From NCBI RefSeq assembly GCF_000330505.1, contig NW_004440445.1:720630-736416 (forward strand): 15,787 nucleotides of DNA, in the 5' to 3' direction. The translations under genes and the position numbers were made by a program. Position 1 is the first letter of the stretch, and each line of letters opens with the position of its first letter. Source of the DNA: Entamoeba invadens IP1. Taxonomy: Eukaryota > Evosea > Mastigamoebida > Endamoebidae. The notes beneath the pieces were generated by a model, which was not told the DNA's origin, did no database searches, and saw only the letters and a program-made list of their open reading frames with translations. Positions 1 through 8,932 of this stretch are shown here, one piece after another.

Positions 1-2
1 AA

Positions 3-1210
3 GCTCAAGTTGAATACGCCTGTGAATATTTTATAAACACATGGAGTTTGGGAGGTAAAATTGTGTCTCTAATTCATTGTTTGGAATTATTTTTTGGTAC
101 TTTAAATAAGCGAAGTGTAGAAAGTCAACTCGAAAAAATCAAAAAAAGAAAAAGTTGCGGGTAAAGAACTAGAGAAAAGAAGAAAAAGAAAAATTGACTG
201 ATGAAGAAATCCAAATTATCCAAAATGCAATCGAAAATGAAGGTACTATTGACCCAGAAATAATAGGTCTTAACATTTTCGTTAATTGTGGAATTCAAAA
301 AGAAACTCAACACCCCCATAAAATAATAAGCATGATACCGGGTGCAATAAAAGTTTCTGCGCCAAAAATTGAGGCTAAAAGAGCAAATGTTAATAAAGAA
401 GAGATTCAAAATTAATACCACGAATTGAAATGTAAATTGGATGGTAAAATAAGCGAACTCGTATTTAATCTTGATGAAGTTGGCTTCTCACAATGGGTGG
501 ATTCAAGAAGAAAAATTATAAATGCATCGATAAATTATCATAGTAATGTATACAATAAAGTTGAACGCGACGGTTCGAGAATTACCTTGTTTGAATATAT
601 TTCAGCAGATGGTACCAAACTTAAACCATTTGTCGTTAGTTCTTGGTTATCTTTTGAAGATTTAGATTTGGCAAAATTAAAAAGTCGAGCTCTAATAAGG
701 TATCAGAAAATGGATTTTTAAACAGACAATTATTTAAAGAATGGATTGTTAATGTGTTTATTCCAGAAATTATACACCAAAGAAATTCACTTAAAGTAAG
801 AATAGACACAGTAGCTTATTTAATATTCGATGGGTTTTCGAAACATTTGGACGATGAAACCGAAAAATGTTTAAAGAAAATCATGTTCAATATATCCCCT
901 TGGTTTTACATTCATCCCATATGACTCAGTCAATGGATTTGGGCATTTTTGGAATTGAAAAAACATTTTTGCAAAATTCAAATAACATTTGGGTTCAAAA
1001 GTATAAAAATGATATTTGCGACATTGGTGATCATTCTGTAAATACAAAAAACTTCTAGAAATATGTTCAGATGATTTTCAAACAATTTTCAAATCTTTCA
1101 ATATATTGAATCAGAACGAAAAGGTAAAAAATATTATCAACTCTAGGGAATGTGTGGTTAATGGAGATAATATATTGATCGCGTTTTACAATCGGGAATC
1201 ACCATTGTAA
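3..1210 (+). pseudogene. Decayed pogo/Tigger-like DDE transposase, 5' end outside window
   Basis: This is the remains of a cut-and-paste transposase of the pogo/CENP-B (DDE_1) type. Translation is protein-like from base 3 but passes through several frames, with breaks near 160-195, 700, 865 and 1057, plus an in-frame TAA at 413-415. The three catalytic motifs survive: FNLDEVGF (Asp codon 473-475), LIFDGFSKH (829-831) and HSSHMTQSMDLGIFG (936-938). Counting one missing base, the second and third Asp are 36 codons apart (DD35D), and the first and second about 119. These spacings nearly equal those of the copy at 13159-15217. After the last break the frame stays open and ends in TAA at 1208-1210, so the C-terminus is present. 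The N-terminal part before base 160 resembles DNA-binding region sequence only in general character. The copy cannot encode active enzyme. Confidence 0.85.
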
Positions 1211-1251
1211 ACTGTTTTTCAAAACTCTGTACTGGGATGCCCCGATTTTTT
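1207..1251. repeat. Presumed right terminus of the pogo-like element
   Basis: Read inward on the minus strand, the sequence just after the transposase stop begins with an A-run, AATCGGGGCATCCCAG. It resembles the termini of the TA-flanked elements at 8755-9560 (TCGGGG core). A TA dinucleotide follows at 1252-1253. The matching left terminus lies outside the window, so this end is inferred from position and similarity only. Bases 1207-1234 recur inverted at 2066-2093 (24 of 28 identical). Confidence 0.4.
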
Positions 1252-1868
1252 TAGACAAATAATTTCTAAATAATTTTTCCTTTGCTTAACCCTCATTTTT
1301 TGTTATAAACATTTACTCGAAAAAAACAAGATAACGAACCTGACTTTTTTAAATTTTACTTGACAAATAAATCTTGCATTTAAAATTTACTTGAAAAATA
1401 TAAAAAACAAACTTGGGATCAAAAATTTGATTACCATAACACAATTTTTGCCAAAAAGATAAAACACAACTTTATAATTAAATGTCCATGTTTACAGAAT
1501 CACCAAGTCGTGTTCTGGATAAAAATTAAAAGTACTAATGAGTAAAACAAACATCGAGAGAAGATAAATTGGTTAAGGCTATACAATTGAAAAGTTTTTT
1601 ATTTTTGAACTGTTTATTTTATTTAAGACTCTTTTGATTAATAACCTTGATTGTTTAAATGTTTGTTTTATGTTATCGATTACTTTTTTAATTGTTGAAA
1701 TAAACAAAAACTTATTATTAATTTAAGTGTTGTATCATTTGATGCAATAATGTCTTCATTACATCATTGGTTTATTGTTTTATTATCGTTTATCTTGTGT
1801 TTGTTAGAAATATGTTGTTTTACTGACGTTTAGTTACAAAATAAACCACTGACCAATAACGAACCTGG

Positions 1869-1914
1869 AAAATCGGGGAAGATTTACCCAATATTTGGGT
1901 AATTTTTCGATTTT
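1869..1914. repeat. Palindromic hairpin
   Basis: TTACCCAA (1884-1891) and TTGGGTAA (1895-1902) are perfect 8-bp arms around a 3-base loop. An outer pair, AAAATCG (1869-1875) and CGATTTT (1908-1914), is also complementary. The left shoulder AAAATCGGGG resembles the termini of the TA-target elements in the window, so it may be the end of a small element. Confidence 0.5.
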
Positions 1915-2065
1915 TTTTGTTCGATAATTGAAACTGTATTGGTTTTTAAGGGTTTTAAACTGTGTACCGTTGTTGGTTCAACAAACAGAAAAATAAAAAA
2001 TAAAACAAATAAAAAATAGTAAATAACGGGAAATTAGGACAAAGGGTTTATATAAATTTTGGAAA

Positions 2066-2093
2066 CGGTACAGTGTTTTGGAAAACAGTTTAT
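2066..2093 (-). repeat. Inverted copy of pogo-element subterminal sequence
   Basis: This 28-bp stretch matches the reverse complement of 1207-1234 at 24 positions, including the shared blocks GTTTTG and AAAACAGTTTA. A third copy lacking about 13 internal bases lies near 1956-1970 in the opposite orientation. It probably marks fragments of the same transposon family. Confidence 0.5.
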
Positions 2094-2588
2094 AATAAAA
2101 ATAAAACAAATAAAAAACCCCAATTCCATTTGAGTTGTTTTTTAAATATATTAAAAATATTTATTTAATAAATTTTATAATTAAAATTAGTTTAACACGT
2201 TTCCTTGTTTCCCTGTTATTTTTTTTATGAGGCAGTGTTATTTTTTTATTTTTTTGTCTTTTGGTCTTTTAAAAAAGACTGTCATGCCGTTTTATTTTTT
2301 TCTTAACATTTTTCTGCACGATGATATTACTCAAACAAACTAACAAATAAGAACTCATTTAAATAAGATATTATATCGAAGATATAATTTTTATAAAATT
2401 TCGGGAAATCCACAATCGAAATCCCAAAAAACCCGAAACCATTATTTTCAAGCCGATAAATAGTTTCATAAAAAGTCACGAATTAGTAGAGTAAAAAAAT
2501 ATAATAGATTTATTGAAGTATTTTGAGTAGTAAATATACCTTGGTACCTCTTGACCGAATTTTCTTATTGACTACTATGAGGGCCCAT

Positions 2589-2771
2589 CTAAAACATTTT
2601 CCATGTTTTCATCTTTTGGTTTTGAAGCAAAGTAGTAAACACCATTAAACACGATTTTGTACAACTTCTTATGTCACTTTTGTAGCATAAGTATCTGGTG
2701 TTTATATCTCTTGCCATTATTATACATACAAAAATATATGGAACTAAAAACAAATTTAAAATAAAAAACAA
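2589..2771 (-). pseudogene. piggyBac transposase C-terminal zinc-finger relic
   Basis: The open frame ends in RDINTRYLCYKSDIRSC followed by TKSCLMVFTTL. It has the order of the cysteine-rich domain that closes many piggyBac transposases (basic stretch, TRYxC, xxC, LC, xxCF, FHT). One expected Cys is Ser (AGT instead of TGT), the Leu-Cys is Ser-Cys, and the expected His is Thr. The upstream part (residues 1-20) is hydrophobic and not recognisable. Nothing of the catalytic core of this copy remains nearby. It therefore appears to be a second, older and truncated piggyBac copy, distinct from the copy starting at 5414, whose own C-terminus is separate. Assignment rests on pattern, not on a search. 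Confidence 0.5.
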
Positions 2772-3132
2772 AAATAGAACATTATTGGTTGATACTAACA
2801 GTATGATAACTTTATTTTATTATTATCAAACTTTTTATATATAAAACTTATATTTATAAATATTAGTTAATAAAAACTATTTTAATTAAAAAAACTGAAA
2901 AAAATTTTGGAGTTTTTTGTTACTAATTATTAAATTATATAATAGTTTATTTAAATTAAAACATAACAATAAAAGTCTTGAATATAAAAAATTTTACTCC
3001 AAACAAAATAACCATACAATATATCAAATAAATCTATTTATACATAATATTGTCAAATACATAAGGGAATTCTTTCATACAAAACAAAACAACAAATATA
3101 AAAATATTTGATCAAAAATCATTTATTTTTAT
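2772..3132. other. A+T-rich spacer, nothing recognised
   Basis: This stretch is almost pure A and T with many stop codons. The short open frame at 2917-3111 has the lysine, asparagine and isoleucine composition expected of translated A-rich noncoding DNA. It contains several TTAA sites, the piggyBac target, but no terminal repeat of the neighbouring transposon could be fixed. Confidence 0.5.
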
Positions 3133-5414
3133 TCACTTTGTCTTCTTAGTCACGTTGCAGAAGGTTTCGTTCATTTTTCTTATCAATTTCCACAACTTGA
3201 GGCTTTTCGAATAATCTCGTGTAAAAGTACTCTGCCCCAAGCAACAACTGCACAACGAAGTAAGATGACTCTTGCAACTTGAACGTTTACAAATATAACA
3301 CATTTTTTGGTTCTTTTCAGCTTTTGTAGACTTCCTTTTTTCCCTTTCCCTCTGCCTCCCCGCTTTTTATCTTTTACGATCTCTTGTTGATCATTTTCTA
3401 TTTCCATCATTGTCTTCCTTTCACAACAACACGTGAAACACAATTCATTTGCACATTCTTCATCCAAAACCATATTTTTTCTATAAATTTCATCGACTTG
3501 TTTTCACACATCCATTTCAAATTTTTGCAAATTAAAAATGATATGAATAAGCTCAGGTTTGGATCTTTTCCCACAATTTTCCTTGATGTATTCCACACAA
3601 AGCTCTTTTGCTAAATTTCTCAAAAATTTTCCGTGGTCAAGTTTATCATCATAACACCTGCTGATAACAAATGTATTTGTCATTGTCATTTCCAAAATGT
3701 TTTTGAACAAAGCAAATGTACACCGAAAAGATCTGAAAGGAATCGGGAATTCAGCACAAAGAAAATTAAAAATATCAACGAGAAACTTCATTTTATTGTA
3801 GACGTTATTGACATTTGTTTTTTTCTTATTTTTTGACTCTTCCCAAATACCCACATTTTCAAGAAATGTTGTAGCGATGGAAACACTTTTGGTTTTATTT
3901 GGATTGAAAGTGTTCAATAATATTGGACCACATTCCCAAAATTTATTGAAAAGAGGATTTTCATCTTTTTCTTTTTTGTGATTTCTTCAAGCTCATTAAT
4001 TGCGTTTTCCCGTTTTTTGCGTCTTCTTCTGTTTCTTTTTTATATTTTTCCATTTTCATTTTAGTGTTTTGTGTTTTCTTTTTTCCCCTATATTTTTAGC
4101 TTCCTCTGCCTCTTTTTTTTCTTTTTTCAATACATTTAATTTTATTTCGTTGTCGGTGTTTTTTTTGGTCCCATCCAAGCGGCAATTCTTTAGTTTTTCT
4201 TACAGTCCCGATTACTTCAACGTTTTCTTCCTTCCATCTTCCCAAATTTTTTAATTAGATAAATCTTGAATCCATTTGTATTTTTAGAGTGTCGGTTTTG
4301 TTGATTTTTTTAACGCCCTCAATCAACTTCTCTGCCAATTTTCTCCCGATGTGACCATCCCCTTCAATACAACCCTTGTAATATTGGAACATGTTGACAC
4401 AAACACCAGTTTTTGTATCTACTATCAGAATGTATTCAAAACCTCGTCGAATTGGTTTCATTGGGTTAAAAATACCATCATGAGCACGCCCAAGAAATTT
4501 GCACATTCTTTCGTCTATACAAAGCAACTCTCCGGGATAACACACATTTTGCAATTTTTTTTAAAAAAATGTAATTTCAAAAATTCCAACTTGATGTTCT
4601 CCTTTTTAGAAGTTCCGCTCTTCGTTCTTTGTTGTCACAACGAAAGTATCTAAAAAGTTGGGCGAAACGTGTTTTTTGAAAACAAGTTTTTACAAAATCC
4701 ACTCCAATTTCTTCGTCAAAAGTATCATCCAAAGAGTTTTGCCAACGAATACTGGCCAAATAAATAAGCACCCCTATAAAAGCTAAAACTTCATTTTTAT
4801 TGGTTGGGGGAAAAACTGAAAATCTTTTAGTATCTTCTCGGGATTTTTGGTTTATACCCTCAACAATTATCATCATCATATCCAATGAAAAAAATGTTGA
4901 AACAAATTGGTTGGTGATTTTAAAACTGTTTCATCCAAAATCCATTTTAAATTTCGACATTCATTTTTAAATTTTTCAAAATCAAAAAAATCGTTTGTCA
5001 TGTCTTTTTTTGGCCAATCCAATTCTAAACATGGATTTGACTGTTTTTGAGAAATCAAAAAGGATAAAAAACAAAACAAATTAAATAGTATAATTTATAA
5101 ATTAAATAATCTATTCAAACTGTTTCTAGTGAAATTCGCGTTTGTGTATTTGGAATTGTCGTTGAAGAGTTATTTACGTATTGTGGATTTGGACAAAATG
5201 AATCTTGTGAAGTTAATAAACGTTGTGTCGAAGGAATTAATGACATTGATAATTCCTGTTCTTCAATTTGATCATTAATCTTTTCCTCTTTAAGTATCAT
5301 GGATATGTCCAAGTGGTCTACATCGACTGTTAATTTCTGGAAAACTTCGTCTTCGTCGTCTGAAACCAATTCATCCCGATAATCGTCCAAAGTCTTATTT
5401 TTCTCACAATCCAT
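3133..5414 (-). pseudogene. piggyBac-like transposase, near full length but broken
   Basis: This encoded a TTAA-targeting DDD transposase. The likely start is ATG at 5414 (MDCEKNKTLDD), giving an acidic N-terminus. Next come the core entry (TNKNEVLAFIGVLIYLAS, RFAQLFRYFR), first Asp in LLCIDERM (4515), KPIRRGFEY, second Asp in QMDSRF (4272), and VSIATTF. The third Asp is in FLVDIFNF (3776), and the C-terminal finger (CYICKRSSCKSHLTSLCSCC) ends at stop 3133-3135. Breaks: near 5115 (perhaps an intron), a T-run near 4888, an A-run near 4560, a stop after the second Asp near 4255, disrupted sequence across 3918-4255, and a frame change before the finger near 3300. Family members usually have VDxxD at the third site; here the second Asp is Asn (VDIFN). 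A long lysine- and glutamate-rich insert at about 3960-4190 lies between the second and third Asp. No terminal repeats were identified. Confidence 0.85.
5041..5120 (-). other. Possible 80-nt intron in the piggyBac transposase
   Basis: Reading on the minus strand, the N-terminal frame stops right after SLETV. A GTTTGA site, close to the Entamoeba GTTTGT 5' splice consensus, begins at 5120. Removing the 80 bases up to a CAG ending at 5041 rejoins the frame exactly in phase 0, giving RISLET then SNPCLELDWPKKD. The usual Entamoeba 3' end is TAG, so CAG is a weak match. The alternative is simple decay by an indel plus stop. Confidence 0.3.
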
Positions 5415-5710
5415 TTTGTTTTTATGTTTATTTTGCAAAACAAAGATTAATAATGACATGAATAACTATATTTAATTAAATAAAAGTAATTAATTGTTTT
5501 ATAATCAAATAAATATAAAATATTAATTCACTAATAGTATAATATTTTTGTGGCATTATTGATTTTGTGGTGAAATAACTGTGCAGAAAAATAAACACAA
5601 AAATAAAACCTGTTAACACAAGATTTTTTAAGTGCGTTATTTTTTGGAAAGAAGTTCAATTGAATTCTCTAAAAATAATCAAAAAATGTACTTACAATAA
5701 CTCAAAAAAT
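5415..5710. promoter_or_regulatory. Divergent spacer upstream of the F-box/WD40 gene
   Basis: This is an A+T-rich spacer between the piggyBac start and the plus-strand gene. It must contain the promoter of the latter. No clear copy of the Entamoeba core elements (GTATTTAAA-type TATA, GAAC box, AAAAATTCA initiator) was seen. The nearest candidates are a T-run ending in TTTTTTAAGTG at about 5624-5634 and CTAAAAATAATCA at about 5668. The gene frame is open from 5660 but lacks ATG until 5711. Confidence 0.3.
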
Positions 5711-7297
5711 ATGAAGTCATGTCCGTCTAAGACTACATCAAAAATGACAAGTAAGATAGAAAAACCATTAACAAGTCCTGTCTTGAGTGATTTAGAAAAA
5801 CGGTGTTGGTTTAAAGTGAATTCCATCAAGACAGTTCCATTAAGTAATCCAAGGTGGGAGAAGATAGAGAAAGAATTAGACACAACCGAAATAGTAGTTG
5901 ACACGTATGCCATGCAAACAGAAGGTAATGAGTTATTTGTACGTTCTGTTACTGGAACAAGCTTAAACTATATATTAGTATCCAACTTATTTCATCAATA
6001 CAGAAAAGTCTTGGAGATGTTTCCAAATTTTACAAACATATTACAAATAGATGACCACACCTTTAGTGCTGTTGTTTTTGCACTTGAACCGGATTACTGT
6101 CAAAAAATTGTTATAGAGCATTGTTGTGTAACTACTCAAGACGAGTGTTCTTTATGTTTTTTCAATACAGACAAAATGAATAACCCCGATGATGAGATCT
6201 TCTACGTCACAAAGACGTCAAAAGGGTGTGATATAATCATTGAAGGACACTCGAAGGCTATATTTCAAGTCAAAGAATACTTCACATACTTTTATTGTAT
6301 CCACAACAAACTCCTCACCAATATATACAACCATTTGTCTGGGGATAAAGAGGCTGAAAATATTTTGAATATGGAGAAGCAGTTATATGTGTCTATGTAT
6401 TACATTCCCACCTTCCCTATTTTGTATCAGAAGAACTCAAAGTTCGACGTATACGTGAATTGTGATTTCAGTGAAGTTGTAGTAAGAGGTTCCAATAAGA
6501 TACGAGATAAAGCATCGGTCTTAGTGAATTCCCTTCATAATCGAGTCAATAGTGGAATATTATTTCCAGGAAGTACAATTATTAAAAAAGGGAAGAAACT
6601 ACTATATTTTCATGCTCCATTCACATGTTTTAATAATCCAAATAATGAGGTCGACTTTATTATTGGAACGACAGTAACAGAAGGAAATGCGTTTTACGGA
6701 TGTCAGATTGTTACACAAAAGATGTGTGGGTGTACACATCCACATTCTAATGATAAGAAAATCTTCTTTGTTGAATTGTGTGCCGAGAAATTTTCATTTG
6801 TGAATGATGAAATTCAGTCGTATTTTTACTATCACTACTTCACACCAGCTTTCGTCGGGATGGAGGAAAATAAACGAAATAGATGTATGACCAATTTAAT
6901 TACCAATAAGTTGATAATAAGATACGCCATAGACTATAATGTACCTTTGTATGTACCACCAGTTTTTGACGATACATTGTCAAGTACCCAGACACTCCTT
7001 GCACTTTCAGTGAAGCTTCAGAGTACTATTAAATTACATAAATACCAATTAATTAACAAGAAAAGGAATACTGTATATTTAAAGTATCAAAAGTGTTATT
7101 TACAAGAGTTAAGTGACAAATTACTGCTTATGGTATTTGAGTACCTGTGTTTGGAAGACGTCATTTCAGCGATGTTGACGTGTTCTAGGTTTGTGTGTTT
7201 GCTATATCAGTATTCAAATATTATAAAACAACTTTCGTTTAACATAAAGATTTCACTCAAAATTGAAAACCTCAAACTTGATATGGTCCAATTTTAA
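5711..7297 (+). CDS. Large N-terminal region plus F-box of an F-box/WD40 protein
   Basis: The start is the first in-frame ATG (MKSCPSKTTSK); about 17 upstream in-frame codons have no ATG. The product is 528 residues. The last 65 or so hold an F-box: LQELSDKLLLMVFEYLCLED then AMLTCSRFVCLLYQYSNIIKQLSF. F-boxes bind Skp1 and recruit substrates to SCF ubiquitin ligases in cytoplasm or nucleus. The roughly 450 residues before it are unrecognised. Two stretches (GCDIIIEGHSKAIFQVKEYF and FDVYVNCDFSEVVVRGSNKI) have the beta-strand then G-x(n)-I-helix look of KH-like modules but no GxxG loop, so RNA binding is only a suggestion. Codon use and composition are those of a maintained gene, with clearly more G+C than the flanks. 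The frame closes at TAA 7295-7297, while the next frame, open from 7247, continues into a WD40 region. The two are almost certainly one gene. Confidence 0.8.
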   Translation: MKSCPSKTTSKMTSKIEKPLTSPVLSDLEKRCWFKVNSIKTVPLSNPRWEKIEKELDTTEIVVDTYAMQTEGNELFVRSVTGTSLNYILVSNLFHQYRKVLEMFPNFTNILQIDDHTFSAVVFALEPDYCQKIVIEHCCVTTQDECSLCFFNTDKMNNPDDEIFYVTKTSKGCDIIIEGHSKAIFQVKEYFTYFYCIHNKLLTNIYNHLSGDKEAENILNMEKQLYVSMYYIPTFPILYQKNSKFDVYVNCDFSEVVVRGSNKIRDKASVLVNSLHNRVNSGILFPGSTIIKKGKKLLYFHAPFTCFNNPNNEVDFIIGTTVTEGNAFYGCQIVTQKMCGCTHPHSNDKKIFFVELCAEKFSFVNDEIQSYFYYHYFTPAFVGMEENKRNRCMTNLITNKLIIRYAIDYNVPLYVPPVFDDTLSSTQTLLALSVKLQSTIKLHKYQLINKKRNTVYLKYQKCYLQELSDKLLLMVFEYLCLEDVISAMLTCSRFVCLLYQYSNIIKQLSFNIKISLKIENLKLDMVQF

Positions 7298-8288
7298 TTA
7301 TATCCACTTTATATCATTAACACATAATTTAACAAATGCAACCCCAGAGAAAATCGACTACAAAAATGTAATTACAAAGTATAACAAACTAAAAGCTTGG
7401 CGACATTCTTTGCCCTACAAACGTGTTGTCATCTCTCCATTTTACTCTTCAATCAATTATATAATGATCAAACAAAGTGACTCTATTGTGGTGGGGAGTG
7501 ATCGGGGGTATTTCAGTTGTGTTGCGATAGAAGACACTGCTAAAACTGAAAGAGAGTGTATGCCTCTTCAGCCAATTGCTGGTATGAAGTATTATAAAAA
7601 TTCCACAAATGATTTATTTGTTTATTTCCGCTCTGGTGAAATGAGGAAGTACACAACAAAGTCATTTCAATACGAATCATTCAATTGCAATAATTATAAC
7701 AAAGTGGTCTTTTCATATAATCCAGTGTTGTTAGGCCTCGAACACGAGACGAACATTGCAATCTATGACTTAAACACTTGTTCTGAAGTTCTCACATTTT
7801 CGCCACATTCTGTTGAAATCACGTCTTTGAAAATGGTTGACAATAATTTGGTTCTGACATCCTCTTTAGATGGGACGTGTGCCGGTTATGACAAGCGAAC
7901 GAATAACGTTGTGTTTCGCACACAGAACCATTTATGTGGAGTGACCGTTTTTGATTATTTTGATAACTACATACTGTCCGGAACAGCAAGAGGATGTGTT
8001 CGAATGTGGGACGTTCGAGCCGACAATTTTTGTTGTGATCGCCACATTCACATTGGTCCAATTAACACAATAATGTGTTACAATAGAAAATTGGTGACTG
8101 GTGGCGTTGACAAGACAGTGAAGTTTTGTCGGTTTGAAAAAGGCTGGTTTGGAGACTTGAAGTATCTTTATAACCACAACACACCCATCGATTCTTTAAG
8201 TCTTAATGATGATATTCTCTTCTCTGGATCACAAGACGGGACTGTAATATGTACTAAATATAATGTTCCTTCAGTTTCATTCAAATGA
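7263..8288 (+). CDS. WD40-repeat half of the F-box/WD40 protein
   Basis: This frame is open from 7247 and overlaps the end of the F-box frame. It has no ATG at its beginning, so it is read as the continuation of the preceding gene after one extra base (for example one A in the run at 7258-7261) rather than a separate gene. The segment KYNKLKAWRHSLPYKRV resembles the linker that follows F-boxes in F-box/WD proteins. WD40-like blades follow: about residues 60-90, 95-125, 135-170, 180-215, 220-255 (best: YILSGTARGCVRMWDVRAD), 260-295 and 310-335 (LFSGSQDGTVICTKYN). Such propellers bind phosphorylated or other substrates for SCF ligases. An alternative is an intron at 7190-7250 (GTTTGT to AAG), which also restores frame but would delete half of the F-box and lacks the normal TAG end. 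A programmed shift or assembly error is also possible. Confidence 0.8.
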   Translation: MKTSNLIWSNFNYIHFISLTHNLTNATPEKIDYKNVITKYNKLKAWRHSLPYKRVVISPFYSSINYIMIKQSDSIVVGSDRGYFSCVAIEDTAKTERECMPLQPIAGMKYYKNSTNDLFVYFRSGEMRKYTTKSFQYESFNCNNYNKVVFSYNPVLLGLEHETNIAIYDLNTCSEVLTFSPHSVEITSLKMVDNNLVLTSSLDGTCAGYDKRTNNVVFRTQNHLCGVTVFDYFDNYILSGTARGCVRMWDVRADNFCCDRHIHIGPINTIMCYNRKLVTGGVDKTVKFCRFEKGWFGDLKYLYNHNTPIDSLSLNDDILFSGSQDGTVICTKYNVPSVSFK

Positions 8289-8306
8289 AGGCCATTTGAA
8301 TGAAAC
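8274..8306 (+). repeat. Perfect hairpin across the stop codon
   Basis: GTTTCATTCAAATG (8274-8287) and its exact reverse complement (8293-8306) flank a 5-base loop. The stop codon TGA (8286-8288) lies at the top of the left arm. The stem could act in 3'-end formation or termination of the F-box/WD40 transcript, or be the footprint of a local inverted duplication. Confidence 0.75.
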
Positions 8307-8446
8307 AAACTTGGTAATGACTTAAAGACTTATGTATGTATATGACATATGTATTCTATTCATTTTAATTTTGAGTTCTAAACCTCAAAGTTGTCTACCT
8401 GTTACTTGTGTATATAATTTATATAGTAAAAATAACAATAAAATAA
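8289..8446. terminator. Convergent 3' spacer with polyadenylation-like motifs
   Basis: This is the short spacer between the plus-strand WD40 gene and the minus-strand relic ending at 8447. It contains TTTTAATTTTG near 8366 and several TATTT or TAATT-like motifs, resembling the UAAUU-type signals used for short Entamoeba 3' ends. No gene lies in it. Confidence 0.35.
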
Positions 8447-8754
8447 CTAATCTCTTTTTTGTTCTTCTAATACTATTTTGTATAACTCAGCTATTTTGAA
8501 ATAAGCCCTCTGTTGTATCCTTTTGGCTTGTTCTGATTGAACATTTCCACCTTGATTATACTACCAATTGTAAGTTAGAATGTGTTGTCTTGAACAACTA
8601 AGTAACACGTCATTGTGCACTTCACGTTGAACGACTTCCAAGTCTTCTTTTACTCCATTTTTACTCGCAAATGATTGTATTCTTGCTTTTGTGATTCGAG
8701 CAAGTATATTAGCCCCATCAAACTTCAAACCATGTTGTGAAAATTCAAATATTA
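8447..8754 (-). pseudogene. C-terminal part of an unrecognised gene, cut by the 806-bp element
   Basis: Reading leftward from the element edge, about 100 codons are open except for one TAG inside (after ILTYNW). Translation ends VLEEQKRD and TAG at 8447-8449. Representative blocks are FSQHGLKFDGANILARITKA, EDLEVVQREVHNDVLLSC and QQRAYFKIAELYKIVLEEQK. The composition is that of real protein, with balanced charge, few homopolymers and higher G+C than its surroundings. No family was recognised. If the 806-bp element and one TA are removed, the frame runs on into KKTPKVQRDIIFEF before meeting a TAG at a T7/A7 homopolymer. The gene was therefore probably already decayed or has one indel there. It faces the F-box/WD40 gene tail to tail. 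Confidence 0.5.
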
Positions 8755-8932
8755 TAGTCGGGTGATAAAGGGGATTAATTTGGGACAGAAGTAGTTAATT
8801 TGAGTAAATAACAATAAAATATAATTTTTTTAACCATAAAAGTATTACAAGGGTTTTTCAATTAACTACTTTGAAAATATTAAAAGAAAACCATATCTTT
8901 CTATTTTTGATATTATTCAATCTTTGAAAATA

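Larger units (their letters stand above)
1252..2588. other. Gene-free, repeat-bearing A+T-rich spacer
   Basis: No convincing coding sequence was found on either strand. The stretch holds a 12-bp direct repeat (ATAACGAACCTG at 1331-1342 and 1856-1867). It also holds an inverted copy (2066-2093) of the subterminal sequence of the upstream element, and a shorter deleted copy near 1956-1970. A hairpin lies at 1869-1914. An 18-bp A-rich direct repeat occurs at 1999-2016 and 2100-2117. These look like pieces of small or decayed transposable elements. Minus-strand sequence at 2480-2588 is weakly protein-like after the stop of the next feature. Confidence 0.5.

Noticed and set aside
2917..3111. 64-residue plus-strand ORF
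   Set aside because: Composition (Asn, Lys, Ile, Tyr) is that of translated A+T-rich spacer, with no motif.
4000..4254. Plus-strand hydrophobic ORF rich in Phe and Ser
   Set aside because: It is the antisense of the lysine-rich insert in the piggyBac transposase; the Phe runs are complements of AAA/GAA codons.
2785..5545. ACTAAYAGTATRATA near 2793 and 5531 as piggyBac terminal repeats
   Set aside because: The two copies are in direct, not inverted, orientation and only one has a nearby TTAA. They are more likely chance or an unrelated repeat.
7819..8177. Two minus-strand ORFs of 80 residues
   Set aside because: Both are antisense shadows of the WD40 region, with no family features.
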